Assembly (NCBI GenBank): GCA_030063045.1
Contig: JAQSEB010000103.1
Coordinates: forward strand, 186,001-250,000
Reading direction: 5' to 3'
From: Pratylenchus scribneri
Lineage: Eukaryota; Nematoda; Chromadorea; Rhabditida; Pratylenchidae
Length of the DNA: 64,000 nt
Positions 33,659 through 45,479 of this stretch are shown in pieces. Below the pieces are notes generated by a model. That model was not told the origin of the DNA and made no database searches. It was given only the letters and a program-made list of their open reading frames with translations. The position numbers and the translations under genes are program-made. Each line of letters begins with the position of its first letter. Within the stretch, counting starts at the first letter, position 1.

Positions 33659-35769
33659 TCAATTGTTTCCTGTCCAAAGTGAACGAATCGATTCCATTGA
33701 TTGGCTGGGCAGGAAATATTGTCGAACATTTTCCGGCTCATTGCAACATATTTGGGGGAGAATGGCCAAAATTCGTGCCAATCTTCGTTGGGCTATACAA
33801 TTTTGGGGTGATTGGCCCAATGCTGATTGGATCAATGTGAGCATCGATTGTTCGGCCATTTCCCTCACTGCATTGCCATTTTTGTCTTTAATTTAATGCC
33901 AAAATATTCCAATCACATTTGAATATAATTATTACAGCTACCGTAAATACTCTTTTAATACCCCAAGGTAAAAAAATTTTTTAACATCTGAAAAATTGGG
34001 GATTGAGGTCTAATTCTCCTTAATTTTTTAATATTTAACTGATTTTGTAGAGCTTTAGGCATCTAAGAAAATGTAATAACAATTTTTAAAGTTCGCCCTG
34101 ATGAGAGGAGCTATGGGTCCTCAAAATCGAGGGCGAGGAATAATAAAAATGGGGAATTAAAAGAGTATAATATTGGAAATTGATTAATTCCGGAATTAGC
34201 TAGATGCAAGGCTAGCTAATTTTGGAAATTTCGGCTTTTTGACTTCGAACTCAAGAATGGGTTCATTTGATTCGATTCGCTATAGTCAGTTTAATATATG
34301 AAATTTTCATTTCAAACCGATTTGTGAGCTAGTTTTTGTTTAAGCCCAAATCGGTTTTGGTTTATTAACTTTTGCAATAGGCTTTATTTTGGTTCTGATA
34401 TTGAAATTTCATAGGCTAAATCGATCATACTGAGACGAATGAACATTCTCATTTCTCAAGTCTCTAGATTTAATAAAAGTAGAGATATCTAAAATTAGCC
34501 AGTCCAGTTCTAGCTATAGCTAATTTCGGAATTTACCAATTTCTAATATTAGCTGTAACATCTATTTTCCCACCCACCTTCTCGAAATAGAAGGGCACAA
34601 CCCAATCCCCATTGCTCAAGGGGACTCAAATTGAGTTGATGAAGGTGCAATAAAATGTGCCGAAAATTGGAATTATTTATATTATTTTGTTGTTGGATGA
34701 AATCCAAAATTGTTGGCAATGAAATTGAATGGATGAGGAAAAGATGATGCCAGCCGGAATCCAAAATGCTGGGAAGTTGGGGTAAAGATAGGCAAAATTG
34801 CCGTAAACATCCGACCAATGCGCACAACATTCCAAAACATCGACGTTCAAATGAGTTGGTCATTTTTTGTTCATTTATTGGAGGTGGAATGAGGCAATCA
34901 ATTTTGAATCGATTTGGGCCAATTTGAGGAGGTGGAGGAGGATTATTAAAAATTGAGGGCATCAAAATCATTGAAGGTGGAAAATAATTTGCATTAATTC
35001 GAGAGGAGGAATGGCTGGAAGAGGCAGGTGCTGTCAATTTTGGCAATGCCGTGGAACGTTCATTTTGGACGGCTAAAATTGTGAATTAATTTGTTTTTGA
35101 CCCTGGCTTTGACCATTTCGATTCATTTGAACGGCCAAACATTTTCGGAAACGACAATGTTGGCATTGATTTCGACGGGCCAAATCAACGGGACAATTGC
35201 CGGCCTCCTTGCATTTATATTCCAAATTACGGCGAATTGAGCGTTTAAAGAATCCACGGCAACCATCGCAACTTAAAACACCTATAAAAAAAATAAATTA
35301 ATAGAATAAAAAATTGCCTAATCAAGGAGTCTAATTTGTTGGACTAATGGGAAAGATTACTCAAATTCAATTTCACAGACGGTTGGATATAACAAATTGA
35401 GTTACTAATTTCTTTGCAAGATGAAAATGTTTGACAAAATTTTGAATACGTTTATTAGTGCTTTAAGGCTCTGTAAAAAATGCTATAGAATTTGCTAACT
35501 TCTTGAACTAAGAGTGTTCAATTTCCTTTTATATTAACAGATAAGAGAGTTAGACCCCCAAATTTTGGCGATTTTTTGGGATTTAGTCCGGTCCATGTTT
35601 TGGAGTCTATTTTTTACTATATTAAGATAATTTTTTCTAAAAATTTGACTTTTTTAAGTCTAAAACTAGTAGATTTCATTTATCTCCAAAAAATACCGTA
35701 ATGCCTGCCACTTGCTCGGTCGCCACAAACCAAACAAAGCAATTCCAGTTGCTGATGATTTGAGTGCAT
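33659..35769 (-). CDS. Nuclear hormone receptor, NR2E-like
   Basis: Ligand-regulated or orphan transcription factor. Exon 1 (35769-35697) starts with ATG five codons after an in-frame stop and gives [14 protein letters not shown]. Exon 2 (35281-35114) gives [16 protein letters not shown] (P-box CDGCRG), then the second finger [20 protein letters not shown]. Exon 3 (35072-34578) completes MNRNAVQNERS and starts the ligand-binding domain, with WHHLFLIH and [17 protein letters not shown]. Exon 4 (33867-33659) holds [13 protein letters not shown] and the end helices around [14 protein letters not shown]. The DBD has both zinc modules intact. The MNRNAVQNER extension and a P-box close to the tailless/DSF/FAX-1 class suggest NR2E; the exact orthologue is not settled. 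The 710-bp intron before exon 4 carries a family A and a family H repeat. Confidence 0.85.
33940..34180. repeat. MITE-like family H, copy
   Basis: Starts TACCGTAAATACTCTTTTAA and ends AATTAAAAGAGTATAATATT, i.e. inverted ends. The interior GAGGTCTAATTCTCCTTAAT and a GAGGAGCTATGGGTCCTCAA block recur at 49620-49850 and, inverted, at 61050-61290. It sits in the nuclear receptor intron. Confidence 0.6.
34185..34560. repeat. MITE-like family A, copy 2 (nuclear receptor intron)
   Basis: Begins AATTCCGGAATTAGCTAG and ends CTAATATTAGCTGTAACATC. It shares the GAGACGAATGAACATTCTCA block and the ordered interior of family A with 31650-32015 and 48690-49020. Confidence 0.7.
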
Positions 35770-37022
35770 TTGCCCACTTCTTTATTATGGAAAATGCCGA
35801 CCATTTGGCGGCACTTTTAAATACACCAAAAATTTGCTTGCTTCTCATTTTCAATTCTGTTGCCCTCTTTCACAGTCTTTTGGCCCCATTTTCCCATGTC
35901 CAATTGTCCATCCCATAATTTGCACAGAGGGATATTCCCTCACATTTTCGTCTTCGCCCATTTTTAAATCCCCGGTTTAACTTTTTCACTTTTACTCAAA
36001 AGTGTTTCCCATGCCACTTTGTTGAACTTCTGTGCCCATTTTAAAAATATTTGTGGACTAATTTTAATTTTACTTTGGAAAAAGATGAAAAGACAATTCA
36101 AAATTTTATAAAAATTTTAATTTATCAAAATTAAATTAAATTTCATAAGAAAACATTCAAAAGAATATTAAATTTCATTCCCAAATTGACTCCATCATTA
36201 GCCGCGCATTTTCTCTCTTTCATTCATTTATTTGCGCAAATTTTCAATTCGGATCAACCAAAAGTGAATGGAAGAAAAAGAGGGGAAGGGGGGGGGGGGT
36301 CGATGATTGCTTCAACCAATTTTTTGCTTCCTTCCTTCCTCCTTCATTCCATCCTTCTTGACTTTCCCACCTTTTTTGCTGATGAAAACATTGAAGGAAA
36401 TTGGGCGAGACCGAGACCAACATCAGAGGACCTGTTTTTTCACTATTTGTTGGCCAACCAATTTAATGTTTGAAGCATTCTCCTCTTTCAATCAAATGTG
36501 CATGGATTTGATGGTTTATTTAATGCAGTGAATTCATCTCAATTTTGATTTCGCACTCTCGATTCTCGAAAATTGATTAAAAATAAAAAATATATTCATT
36601 AATCATTTCCTTTTCTCTTCTTATCTTCCACAACCACTTTTCACGTCCAAAAATTGATTGAATGATGAAAAGGGAATTAAAAATGGAACAAAGGAAAAAG
36701 GTGAATTGCGTTCTTTTCCCAACTTTGTTGCTCAATTTTCTACAATTTATTCACTTTTGGAACCAACTCATCAATTTTTCCCATTGTTCCGGAAAATTTA
36801 GGTGAACATTTTTGATGACCGAAGCATCAGGGACAAAGAAAAGTTAATTAAAAATAAAATATTTTTTTAATAATTTGTCATCCCATAATGAGCATTTTTT
36901 TGGTACCTTTTATGGTTTAATCTAAACCTAATAAATCTCTCTAAGTTTTATGTTCTAAATAGCCTTCCATTTTTTATATTAATCCAACCTCCTTTGCTGC
37001 TCTGTTCAAGCATAAATTTATC
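35770..37022. other. Intergenic, no gene seen
   Basis: 5' flank of the nuclear receptor and 3' flank of the small minus-strand gene. It has a G10-11 run at about 36289. The open frames at 36186-36531 are low complexity and lack motifs. Confidence 0.5.
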
Positions 37023-37366
37023 ACCGGATGGTGGATAAATCCATCCCTCCTTCCATCCAAATCCGTCGATGTTCTTTTCGCGCATCAATTTTTTTCCCTT
37101 CCGACACTCTTTTTGATTGCCGACCCATTTTGGTCAATTTCTCCTTTACTGCTTTGTTAATGGCATCCCCAAAATTATTCCCCCAAAAATATATATTTAA
37201 TTCGCATTAATTTGATGCGTAATGGCTTGAGGGCAGAAAAAGCGTCGCCGAAAATGCACCCAAATTGGTGATGCTTTTTGGGGTTGTTCTCCTCCAGCAG
37301 CTGGCGGATTATAATCTCAATTTCCTCCATATCCAATTTATTCATCCATTCATATTTTCCCTTCAT
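37023..37366 (-). CDS. Small basic protein, unrecognised, structure unresolved
   Basis: I do not recognise the family. The minus strand from ATG 37366 reads a helical, charged N-terminus (DMEEIEIIIRQLLEENNPKK). A second frame further down (about 37185 to 37023) reads DAINKAVKEKLTKMGRQSKR and ends in DLSTIR at a TGA. Both look coding by composition, but no clean GT-AG or GC-AG joins them in frame, so there is either an intron I misplace or a frame disruption. The start lies only about 135 bp from the divergent start at 37501, suggesting a shared promoter. Expected size is roughly 90-110 residues. Confidence 0.45.
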
Positions 37367-37500
37367 CCTTTTATTTCCATTTTTAATTGATTTTTATTAA
37401 TTTTTTCAATTATTTAATATTTTAATAGGTACTTTTATTAAATATTTTAAAAATAATTAAATCGCCCAATTTAAATTTTTTTCAGAAAATGGAAAAATAA

Positions 37501-40500
37501 ATGTTTTCGTGCCGTTTATTTCTATGCAAACTTTTTTTACTGCTAATTTTCCTCTATTTCCTGGCACATTTCCTTTTGGATGGCAATGACCTTGGCTGGA
37601 TGCCACCTTCGCCCGATTTAAGCTTTGTGACCGATTCACCAAAGAAAAAGCATCCGGATGGGCCTCTGGTAATGAAAGATGGCATTTTGGATGATTCCAT
37701 TGGCAAGACCAAAAGCAACAAATTGGTTAAAGCCGTTTTGATGGAATCGCCGATGGATGAAATTATTGGAATAAATGAAGGAGTGAATGGAGGGAAAAAG
37801 AGGAAGAATTTGCCAATCAGCGAACAATTTTTGACAGTAAGTGGCATGATACTGTATTTTCTCTATTTAAAAAGTCTATAAAAATAGTAGCCACGGGGCC
37901 ACTAATAGAAGAAATACGGTATAAGGGAAATAAACACCATCCGCCATAATTTTTTTTTGTAGAAATTCCGTCAAATGGCCAAACAAATGCATCGAAGGAA
38001 TTCCCATAAAAATGGTTTCATCCTCTTTTCCTTGATCAATAGGGCCTATCTGGATTTGACACTGAATTGGCTTTGCAATATTTATTCATTGCCAATGCCA
38101 CAAAATGAAACATTATCAAAGACAAAAAAGGGCAAAAAGATGGAAAATGGGAATGCGGAAATGTTGAAGGGAATATTGCTTGTGGCATTGGATGGAGGCG
38201 AATCATGCAAGGAATTGAAGCGGAGTTGGCCCCAGGTAAATTACACTCTAATTTATTAGGATTGAACCAATTTTGATGATTTTTATATCAAATTAAAAAG
38301 CAGATTCTTGGAATAAGGGAGTTGTGTCCCAAAACTACTGAAAATTTGGCTAATTCATAGTAGAGAATATTTTAAATAGTTTTTTTAGGCACAATTTAAA
38401 AAATTCTTAGCGAATTTAAATATTAACAAAATTAATATCATTAGACTTATTAGTCAATCGAAAACACATTTTTATTAGTCAAATGAAAACACATTTTTGT
38501 TAGTTAATCGAAAACACATTTTTCTTAGTTAATCGAAAACACATTTTTCTTGGTCAAATGAAAACACATTTTCCTTAGTTAATCGAAAACACATTTTTCT
38601 TAGTTAATCGAAAACACATTTTTCTTAGTCAATTGAAAACACATTTTTCTTAGTCAATTGAAAACACATTTTTCTTAGTCAATTGAAAACATATTTTTCT
38701 TAGTTAATCGAAAACACATTTTTCTTACTTAGTTAATCGAAAACACATTTTTCTTAGTCAATTGAAAACATATTTTTCTTAGTTAATCGAAAACACATTT
38801 TTCTTAGTCAATTGAAAACACATTTTTCTTAGTTAATCGAAAACACATTTTTCTTAGTCAAATGAAAACACATTTTTCTTAGTCAATCGAAAACACATTT
38901 TTTTAGTCAATCGAAAACACATTTTTCTTAGTCAATCGAAAACACATTTTTCTTAGTTAATTGAAAACACATTTTTCCTTAGTTAATCGAAAACACATTT
39001 TTTTAGTCAATCGAAAACACATTTTTTTAGTCAATCGAAAACACATTTTTTTAGTCAATCGAAAACACATTTTTCTTAGTCAATCGAAAACACATTTTTT
39101 TAGTCAATCGAAAACACATTTTTCTTAGTCAATCGAAAACACATTTTTCTTAGTTAATCGAAAACACATTTTTTTAGTCAATCGAAAACACATTTTTTTA
39201 GTCAATCGAAAACACATTTTTCTTAGTCAATCGAAAACACATTTTTTTAGTCAATCGAAAACACATTTTTCTTAGTCAATCGAAAACACATTTTTCTTAG
39301 TTAATCGAAAACACATTTTTTTAGTCAATCGAAAACACATTTTTTTAGTCAATCGAAAACACATTTTTCTTAGTCAATCGAAAACACATTTTTCTTAGTC
39401 AATTGAAAATACATTTTTCTTAGTCAATCGAAAACACATTTTTCTTAGTCAATTGAAAATACATTTTTTTAATCAATCGAAAACACATTTTTGTTAGTAT
39501 CGAAAATATATTTTTATAGCCAAAAGTCTGCTCTTTAATTTAATCCGAATTAACTCAGACCTTGATGAGTTATTATAACCGGCGGCAAATAGGGGAGTAT
39601 CCTATTTTATTTCCACCATAAAAACATTTCCCTTTTCTTTTTCGATTGGATGTTTGTCACTTTTTGAAAAACAACAACAAAAATTAGATACGGATGAGCA
39701 AAAAGCCTACAATGAGCCTCTCAGCTGGGGCCGCCTTCATTATGTGCATATTTTGACGGCCAGAGCCAATTTGATGGCCGCATTGGCCGAGGCCAAAGTG
39801 CCATTTATATTGGCTGAAGCCGATGCAATTTGGTTGCGCAATCCAATGGCCGAATTGTTCGCCAATGCAAATTTGGTAGAGGATGCCGATTTGGTGATGC
39901 CATTGAATTCCGCCAAAGGCAAATTTAATAAGGGGAACATTTAATTTGTCGAAAAGAGTATGAAATACCGAAAAGATTGGAGCCATTCTCAGAAATTTTA
40001 GAGTTAGACCCATAAACATAAATCTTATAATCAATTGAAAGATCTCTTCAAAGAATATCACTTGATTATGTTTTAGTTGAATTTAACCAAATCTAACTTA
40101 AGTTTTGAACCAAAAAAAGAAAGATGATTTAAACCTTTTTAATGCCATTTAATTTTGATCAAACCATGGCAATTTATATAGCTTTTGAAGCGTCTTGGCG
40201 AGCTCTATTCAATGGTATATGGTTTGGCGTTCTAGGACGAACCTTTAAACTATTATTTTGGCATTAAATATTCTTTATTCGGGGAATTTCAATATCTCTT
40301 CCAGCAAATTAAACAGTATCCATTTAATAGTCAAAAGGAATTAAAAAATCAAAAAAAAAGATTCAGCCAAAGGTCAACGATTTGCATTCGATCCGATGGT
40401 CGTGTTCGTCACAAATGGGAGTCGTCGAGCATTGCAGGAAATGAGAAGGGTTCTCAATGCGGAGCCGAATAAAATGGATCAGGCAATTCCAATGCCAATC

Positions 40501-40864
40501 CAAAATTCATTTTAAGTCATTTCCAGGATTTGCTCAATCAACTATGTGCCCAACAATATGGTGGTCTAGTTTGTCGCGAATTTGGCCCCGATGAAATTGT
40601 GGATGGCGCATGGTTCAAGTTGAGTGAACCGGAGAGGAATAGTGCCGCCCAAAATGCTGGCCATTGGCCATTTGTGGTCAATAATAATTTTTATGTGGGC
40701 GTTCAAAATAAAATGGCCAGGTCAAAATTATTTCATTCCAGCCTCTATTTTCCATGCATTTTAGGCAAGCAATAAATGGATTCTGGTTTTTGTCGGCCAA
40801 ACAAAAACAATGCAATTTGTCAAAGACTCGACGAACTTTGGAGAAATATCAGAAGAAACCTTGA
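37501..40864 (+). CDS. Type II membrane glycosyltransferase-like (Nucleotid_trans)
   Basis: Predicted Golgi or ER enzyme using a nucleotide sugar, by resemblance to the nucleotide-diphospho-sugar transferase domain. Exon 1 (37501-37836) starts MFSCRLFLCK, then a hydrophobic anchor and a luminal stem. Exon 2 (37963-38235) contains NRAYLDLTLNWLCNIY. Exon 3 (from about 39559) holds LSWGRLHYVHI and AEADAIWLRNP, where the DxD-like site is EADAIW. Exons 4 (about 40367-40482), 5 (40527-about 40722) and 6 end at TGA 40862-40864. Three things are odd: intron 2 (38236-39558) is mostly Sat2 minisatellite; the introns after exons 3 and 4 use GC donors (39919, 40483); and the start of exon 3 seems out of frame with its remainder (39559-39655), so a frameshift or mis-splice is possible. 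Substrate unknown. Confidence 0.7.
37840..37925. repeat. MITE-like family C, copy forming most of intron 1
   Basis: Inverted ends TACTGTATTTTCTC and GAAATACGGTA flank a CCACGGGGCCACTAATAGAA core. It fills most of the 126-bp intron 37837-37962. Related cores are at 47040-47090, 51395-51495 and 60963-61065. Confidence 0.6.
38452..39520 (-). repeat. 25-bp minisatellite (Sat2), copy B, glycosyltransferase intron
   Basis: About 42 copies of AATCGAAAACACATTTTTCT followed by TAGTC on the plus strand, the reverse complement of copy A at 25795-26395. Variants have ATTGAAAAC or lack two bases (TTTTTTAGTC). It lies wholly within the intron 38236-39558 of a plus-strand gene. Confidence 0.95.
39945..40316. 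repeat. Fold-back MITE-like family E, copy 1
   Basis: Begins near ACATTTAATTTGTCGAAAAG and ends near CCAGCAAATTAAACAGTATC, with inverted ends of the AATTTG(C)..GAAAA type and a GAGATCT-rich core. It shares ordered blocks with 50281-50630 and 63460-63725. It sits in the intron after exon 3 of the glycosyltransferase-like gene. Confidence 0.6.
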
Positions 40865-41182
40865 ATATAATATTTCCCACCACCTATTTCCCATTCAATT
40901 TTACGGGTTATTTATTACATATTTGTTTTCACGAATTTGGTGCCAAATGTTTGAATATAAAATATTTTATCCAAATTTATTTCTTCTTCTTTTATGGTAT
41001 TTCGCACTTTAAAAAATCAATAACAATTAAACAAAATGTTGAAGTATAATAGTAGGACAATGGAATTAATTCAATAGGGAAAAATATCGACAAACAAATT
41101 AATTTCAAATACAATAATCAATAATAATAATAATATGGAGAAAATAATATGGTCGGTAATGAATGAATGGAAAATAATCAAA
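40865..41182. other. Convergent 3' flanks, no gene seen
   Basis: AT-rich spacer of about 320 bp between two converging genes. The short frame at 40776-41049 is an overlap with the end of the upstream gene. Confidence 0.5.
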
Positions 41183-43009
41183 TCACACTACATTGGTCTT
41201 CTTCTTAGGCTCAATTGTTTCGTAGTCTGTCCAGTCAGTTGTAATTTCACCGGGTGGTTTATTCCTTTCGGCAATTGTGATTAAGCTGGGTTGCTGCTTC
41301 TTTTGATAATTCTCGAACACTTCACTGTTCTCGACTTCGCTGCTGTCCTCCTCGTCTTCTTCTTTGCCATTGGCCACTTCTTTTTTACGGCAGCACAGAC
41401 AGTAGATCAAAATGGCAATGAGGATAATGCTGAATAGAAAACATTAAATTGAAGGCTGAAAAAAGGGCCAAAAACTCACAAAGCGATTAATCCAACAACA
41501 ATTGAAATAATCAAAACAGTAGAAGATCCACTATCCGCTGCTTGCTTTGATGTTGGCGATGGCCCAATGGTTGGTGTTGTTTCGGTGGTCTCTTGTGGAA
41601 ATACACTTGTTGTTGCGGTGGTCTCAACTGCTGTTTGCTTTGATCTTTTTGTTGAGGTGGTCTCTTCTGTTATTGGCATTCCAGTTGATCCACTTGTTAT
41701 TTCCGTTGTCGATTGAGTCGAAGTCGAGGGTGTTTTCGGCTCAGGCTTTTGTCCAACCATGAGAAGACCCTTAGCGAAGGAACGAGGCTGAAGAAAATAA
41801 AATATTAATTATAAATTTAAAAACTCACGAAAAAAAAGGATTGTTTTTTGCATTTTGGTCCATCGATTTTCTTGCTGGAATTCACCTTCCACTCGCCTTC
41901 TTTTCCATAGTGATAAACCGTTGACTTTTGCGGGAAAAAGTGAAGACTGAGGAGTTCTTCGCCATCGAGGAATTTATCGGTCGATTTGATTTGCCAAGTT
42001 CTTGGTGTAGGAGTGGCATTGCTTGGAATGTTGCAATCTGGTTGATCTCCTTCTTCTTTTTCGATAAATAAATATCTCTGATTTGGACTGGATCCCACGA
42101 TTAGGTATCTTAAAGCCGGTCTCCCTTCATCCGTTGAATATTTACGCAAAAAGACATTCATCTTCCCGTCCCACTCTTCCTTTTTATTCATTTTGATGTT
42201 CCATGAAGAAACTGGTTCACCTACTAAAATAAAGTGGTGTATAGGTAATTATTGGTTGTGAACCTTGATGCAAATGCCCATAAATTGATTCATCATTGGA
42301 GCGACTCCATCCGATTTCAAGCATTGTCTTCTTGATGCATTTGCCGTCTTGTCCATATGATTTCTTGCATTTTTCCTTCTTTTCACAGTACCAATCGCTT
42401 CCATAAGTAGGACCTTCGCTAAGTTTCATCAAGATATTATTTGCATAGCTGAAAACGAATGGAATTCTGAATTTAATCGAGTTTTGATTAATAATTGTCA
42501 AAATAAAATAATATCACAGATTATCGTTGCTCTTCTCGACAATTTCATCATCATTGTCTGCTTTGGAAATGCAATTCTTGTCGAGGTCCATCATTTTTGC
42601 AGTGAAAATGGCTTGATACTTTTTGTTGATTATCAAATCCACGGTACAACCCTTGCTAGATGCCAGCTTATCATAGAACACTTCACTGAAAAATAACTCA
42701 AATTTATATCTAAATTATTCAGTTTTAAACCCACAATCCATCACCGCCGATATCCACTTTGCATGGGCTGAAGGTTTTATCCTTGTGGTCGTATTTTGTG
42801 TATTCATATTGATCCAATTCATCCTTCGATCTGATGTACCAACTATCTTTGGGCAACTTCAAATTTGGGTCTATTCCGGCAAGCCCCAACTTCATCAGCG
42901 GTTCTGATTGTTGAGCATCGGCAGAAATGTTGAAGAACATCAGCAGTGTGTTGCAGAAGAGCCAGCAGAGCATTGTGCGTGATGGAATTAGCGCCGATGG
43001 TGGCCGCAT
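41183..43009 (-). CDS. Type I membrane protein with mucin-like stalk, unrecognised
   Basis: I do not recognise a family. Six minus-strand exons join cleanly to about 530 residues. The start is at 43009, with a second Met at residue 13 followed by a signal peptide (MLCWLFCNTLLMFFNISADA). The ectodomain has at least eight cysteines over four exons. A WYIRSKDELDQYEY segment near the N-terminus resembles a later WQIKSTDKFLDGEELLS segment, hinting at two related modules. A Ser/Thr-rich stalk (from KTPSTSTQSTTEITS) follows, then one transmembrane helix split by an intron (SIVVGLIAF, then IILIAILIYCLCC), and an acidic then Lys-rich tail with a YETI tyrosine motif ending at 41183. The architecture suggests a surface receptor or adhesion protein; function unknown. 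The fold-back element at 43340-44478 lies in its upstream region. Confidence 0.75.
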
Positions 43010-43339
43010 TCTTATTTGTTTGAAGATTTGTGTTGTTTATTGAATGAAATTGTTGTCGTTTGTTTGATGTTGGCAGGTATTTTTTGGTTGTTCAGAATTT
43101 AAGAATTACTGAAAATGATTTTTAAAAATATTAGTTCATGGTTGAATGCCCTTCGGCGTTCGCTTGAACAAGGATTTAAGTTTTTATGCCCAAAGTCCAA
43201 AATCAGTTTTGCGTTACGCCGGGTCTTTTAAAACATTTTGATTAAATGTTTTTGCAAGTTTTAGGTTTACAAAAATGTTTTTAACTTCTTTTACGGGTTT
43301 CCAACATGCTAAATCCAAAAACATTATTGGTTTTTGGTT

Positions 43340-44478
43340 GGCATATATTTTTTTTAACCCGTACTTTCAATTTTTTTAACCCGTAAAAAATAGGAACATT
43401 TTTTTAACCCGTACTTTCAATTCTTTTAACCCGTAAAGATTTCCCTTCTTCTCTGCTCTCTTCCCCCTGCTTATCTCTCATCCCCTTTGCTCTCTTGCTC
43501 ACATAAACGGTTCCAGGGGTGCGCGGAAGTCAAAAAGAAGGTGCGCGGGATATCCGGATATATGGGGATTAACGAGGATTAAGGGGGATTAAGCCTCGAA
43601 ATGGATGCGGAATGGCCCGGAAGGCCATAAGAACGTCGGAGAAGTGTAATAGAGGCCCGGAGACTGCGAAGGATTAAACCGGATATAAGGGGATATACGA
43701 GGATATAAGGGGATTAAGGCGGATTAGGGTTAGTTAGGGGCTAGGGATTAGGGTTATGGTTAGGGGCGGCATGGGATCTAGGGGCTAAGGGTTTAGGGGT
43801 TCGGAGCACGCGGGATATAGCCAGATATAGGGGGATTAAGATGGATAAAGGAGGATTAAGCCGGATTAAGCTTAGTTGTGGCTAGGGATTAGGGTTAGGG
43901 GTTCGGAGCATAGGAATCTTGCGAAGCCGGAAGCAAAACAGCCCAAACCGGGCTCGCGCCCATCGATTCCAGGCCTTAATCCCCCAAATCCACCTTAATC
44001 CCCCTATATCCGACTATATCCCGCGCACTCTCCGGGCCATTATTACACTTCCCCGATCTTCCAATGGCCTTCCGGGCCATTTCCCACCGATTTCGGGACT
44101 TAATCCCCCTATATCACCTTAATCCCCCTATATCCGACTATATCCCGCGCACTCTCCGGGCCATTATTACACTTCCCCGATCTTCCAATGGCCTTCCGGG
44201 CCATTTCCCATCCATTTTGGGGCTTAATCCCCCTATATCCACCTTAATCCCCCCCAAATCCACCTTAATCCCCCTATATCCCGGTATATCCCCGCGCACC
44301 CCCGGAACCGTTTATATAAGCAAGAGAGCAAAGGGGATGAGAGATAGGCAGGAGGAAGAGAGCAGAGAAGAAGGGAAATCTTTACGGGTTAAAAGAATTG
44401 AAAGTACGGGTTAAAAAAATGTTCCTATTTTTTACGGGTTAAAAAAATTGAAAGTACGGGTTAAAAAAATGCAGGTCC
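43340..44478. mobile_element. 1.1-kb fold-back element with about 200-bp inverted arms
   Basis: The left arm (about 43345-43555) carries repeated TTAACCCGTACTTTCAATT and TTTAACCCGTAAA words, then a CCCTTCTTCTCTGCTCTCTTCC block, a CTTTGCTCTCTTGCTCACAT block and AACGGTTCC. The right arm (about 44285-44475) is its reverse complement in the same order. The interior is also palindromic: GGATTAAG/GGGGGATTAAG words on the left face AATCCCCCTATATCC words on the right. A 125-bp segment is tandemly repeated at 43993 and 44118. There is no transposase frame, so it is non-autonomous. It lies between the divergent genes at 43009 and 44891. Confidence 0.85.
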
Positions 44479-44890
44479 TTTTTGGTTTAATCTTTGTTAA
44501 ATAGCTAGCTTAGCTTAACCGAGACCGGAAAAAGAAAACCGACTTAGATAAAATGTCAAACGAAAATTATAGAGTACTGTACATGAAATCAATCAATAAT
44601 AACAAAGCAGTGCAGTGACAGACAGTTAGAGTGTTGAGTCTCGCGTCCCATCTCCCATCCTTCCTACCACCTCCCGTGTCATTTCATTCCCCGTCCCCGT
44701 CAGTCTTTTTTGTTCAACAAACCAAAAAAACAACATTTTTAATCTAATCATGGAAATGCGTGATTTTTTCCAAAATATTTTTGATCAAATCGAATTAAAA
44801 TTATCATTAATCATTCATCGATTACTTGACTAAATTTATTATAAAAACTTTACAAAAATGCCACTAATTAGATTTTTTACTCAGCAATAA
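44479..44890. other. 5' flank of the GSKIP-like gene
   Basis: AT-rich flank with a short stretch at 44500-44530 (TAGCTAGCTTAGCTTAACC) resembling family A ends. Nothing else is seen. Confidence 0.4.
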
Positions 44891-45479
44891 ATGATGGATA
44901 AATTCAATTTGGAAATTAGAATTCGATTAGCTAAAATGGATCGTGAAAATGATAATGAAGAACACAATTCACATTCATCTCAATCATCGCCAAAAAGCAC
45001 GGGGTTTGTTTTAATTAATATTTATTCAAAAATAAATAATTTATTTTAGTCCATCCTCGCCGGCTCCATCAATTTCTTGCGAAACATGTGCCCATGTCCA
45101 ACTTTCCGAACTCGAAATCAAGGCATTTGCTGCCGTCAAAGAGGTGGCCCCCCTTGTTGGATCAATAAATGTGAGCGAAAGGTTGCCGCGATCATCCGAA
45201 TTGCTCTTCCTGAATGTGGTCACATTGGAAAGTAAATTTAAATAAAACGCATAAATTTAATTCATATAATTCATAGATGAACCATTTTGCATTGAATTAA
45301 CCAAAAAAGGCTGGCGGGTTTGTTCCGAGCGCTTGGACTGCATGCATGGAGATTATCGGAAGGTTTGCTTTTGAAAATGTTCAACAATAACTTTTTAAAT
45401 ATACCAGTTGGAATTGCACGTTCCGTATTATGAAACAATCCACGCACTTTTGGCAGCAATTGTGCCGGGCATTGAATGA
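44891..45479 (+). CDS. GSKIP-domain protein (GSK3-interacting), four exons
   Basis: Likely scaffold that binds GSK-3, as known for the GSKIP domain. Exon 1 is 44891-45003, exon 2 45050-45231, exon 3 45277-45362 and exon 4 45408-45479. The start ATG follows an in-frame TAA directly; a second ATG is adjacent. The N-terminal 50 or so residues are acidic and Ser-rich. The domain runs from LSELEIKAFAAV through FLNVVTLENEPFCIELTKKGW (exons 2-3) to the YYETIHALL motif, which matches the YHETVYSLL signature of the family, and stops soon after (IVPGIE). It is shorter at the C-terminus than vertebrate GSKIP. All junctions are GT-AG and in phase. Confidence 0.8.

Noticed and set aside
37028..37210. Plus-strand frame of 60 codons
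   Set aside because: It opposes the better-supported minus-strand coding pieces and has no motif.
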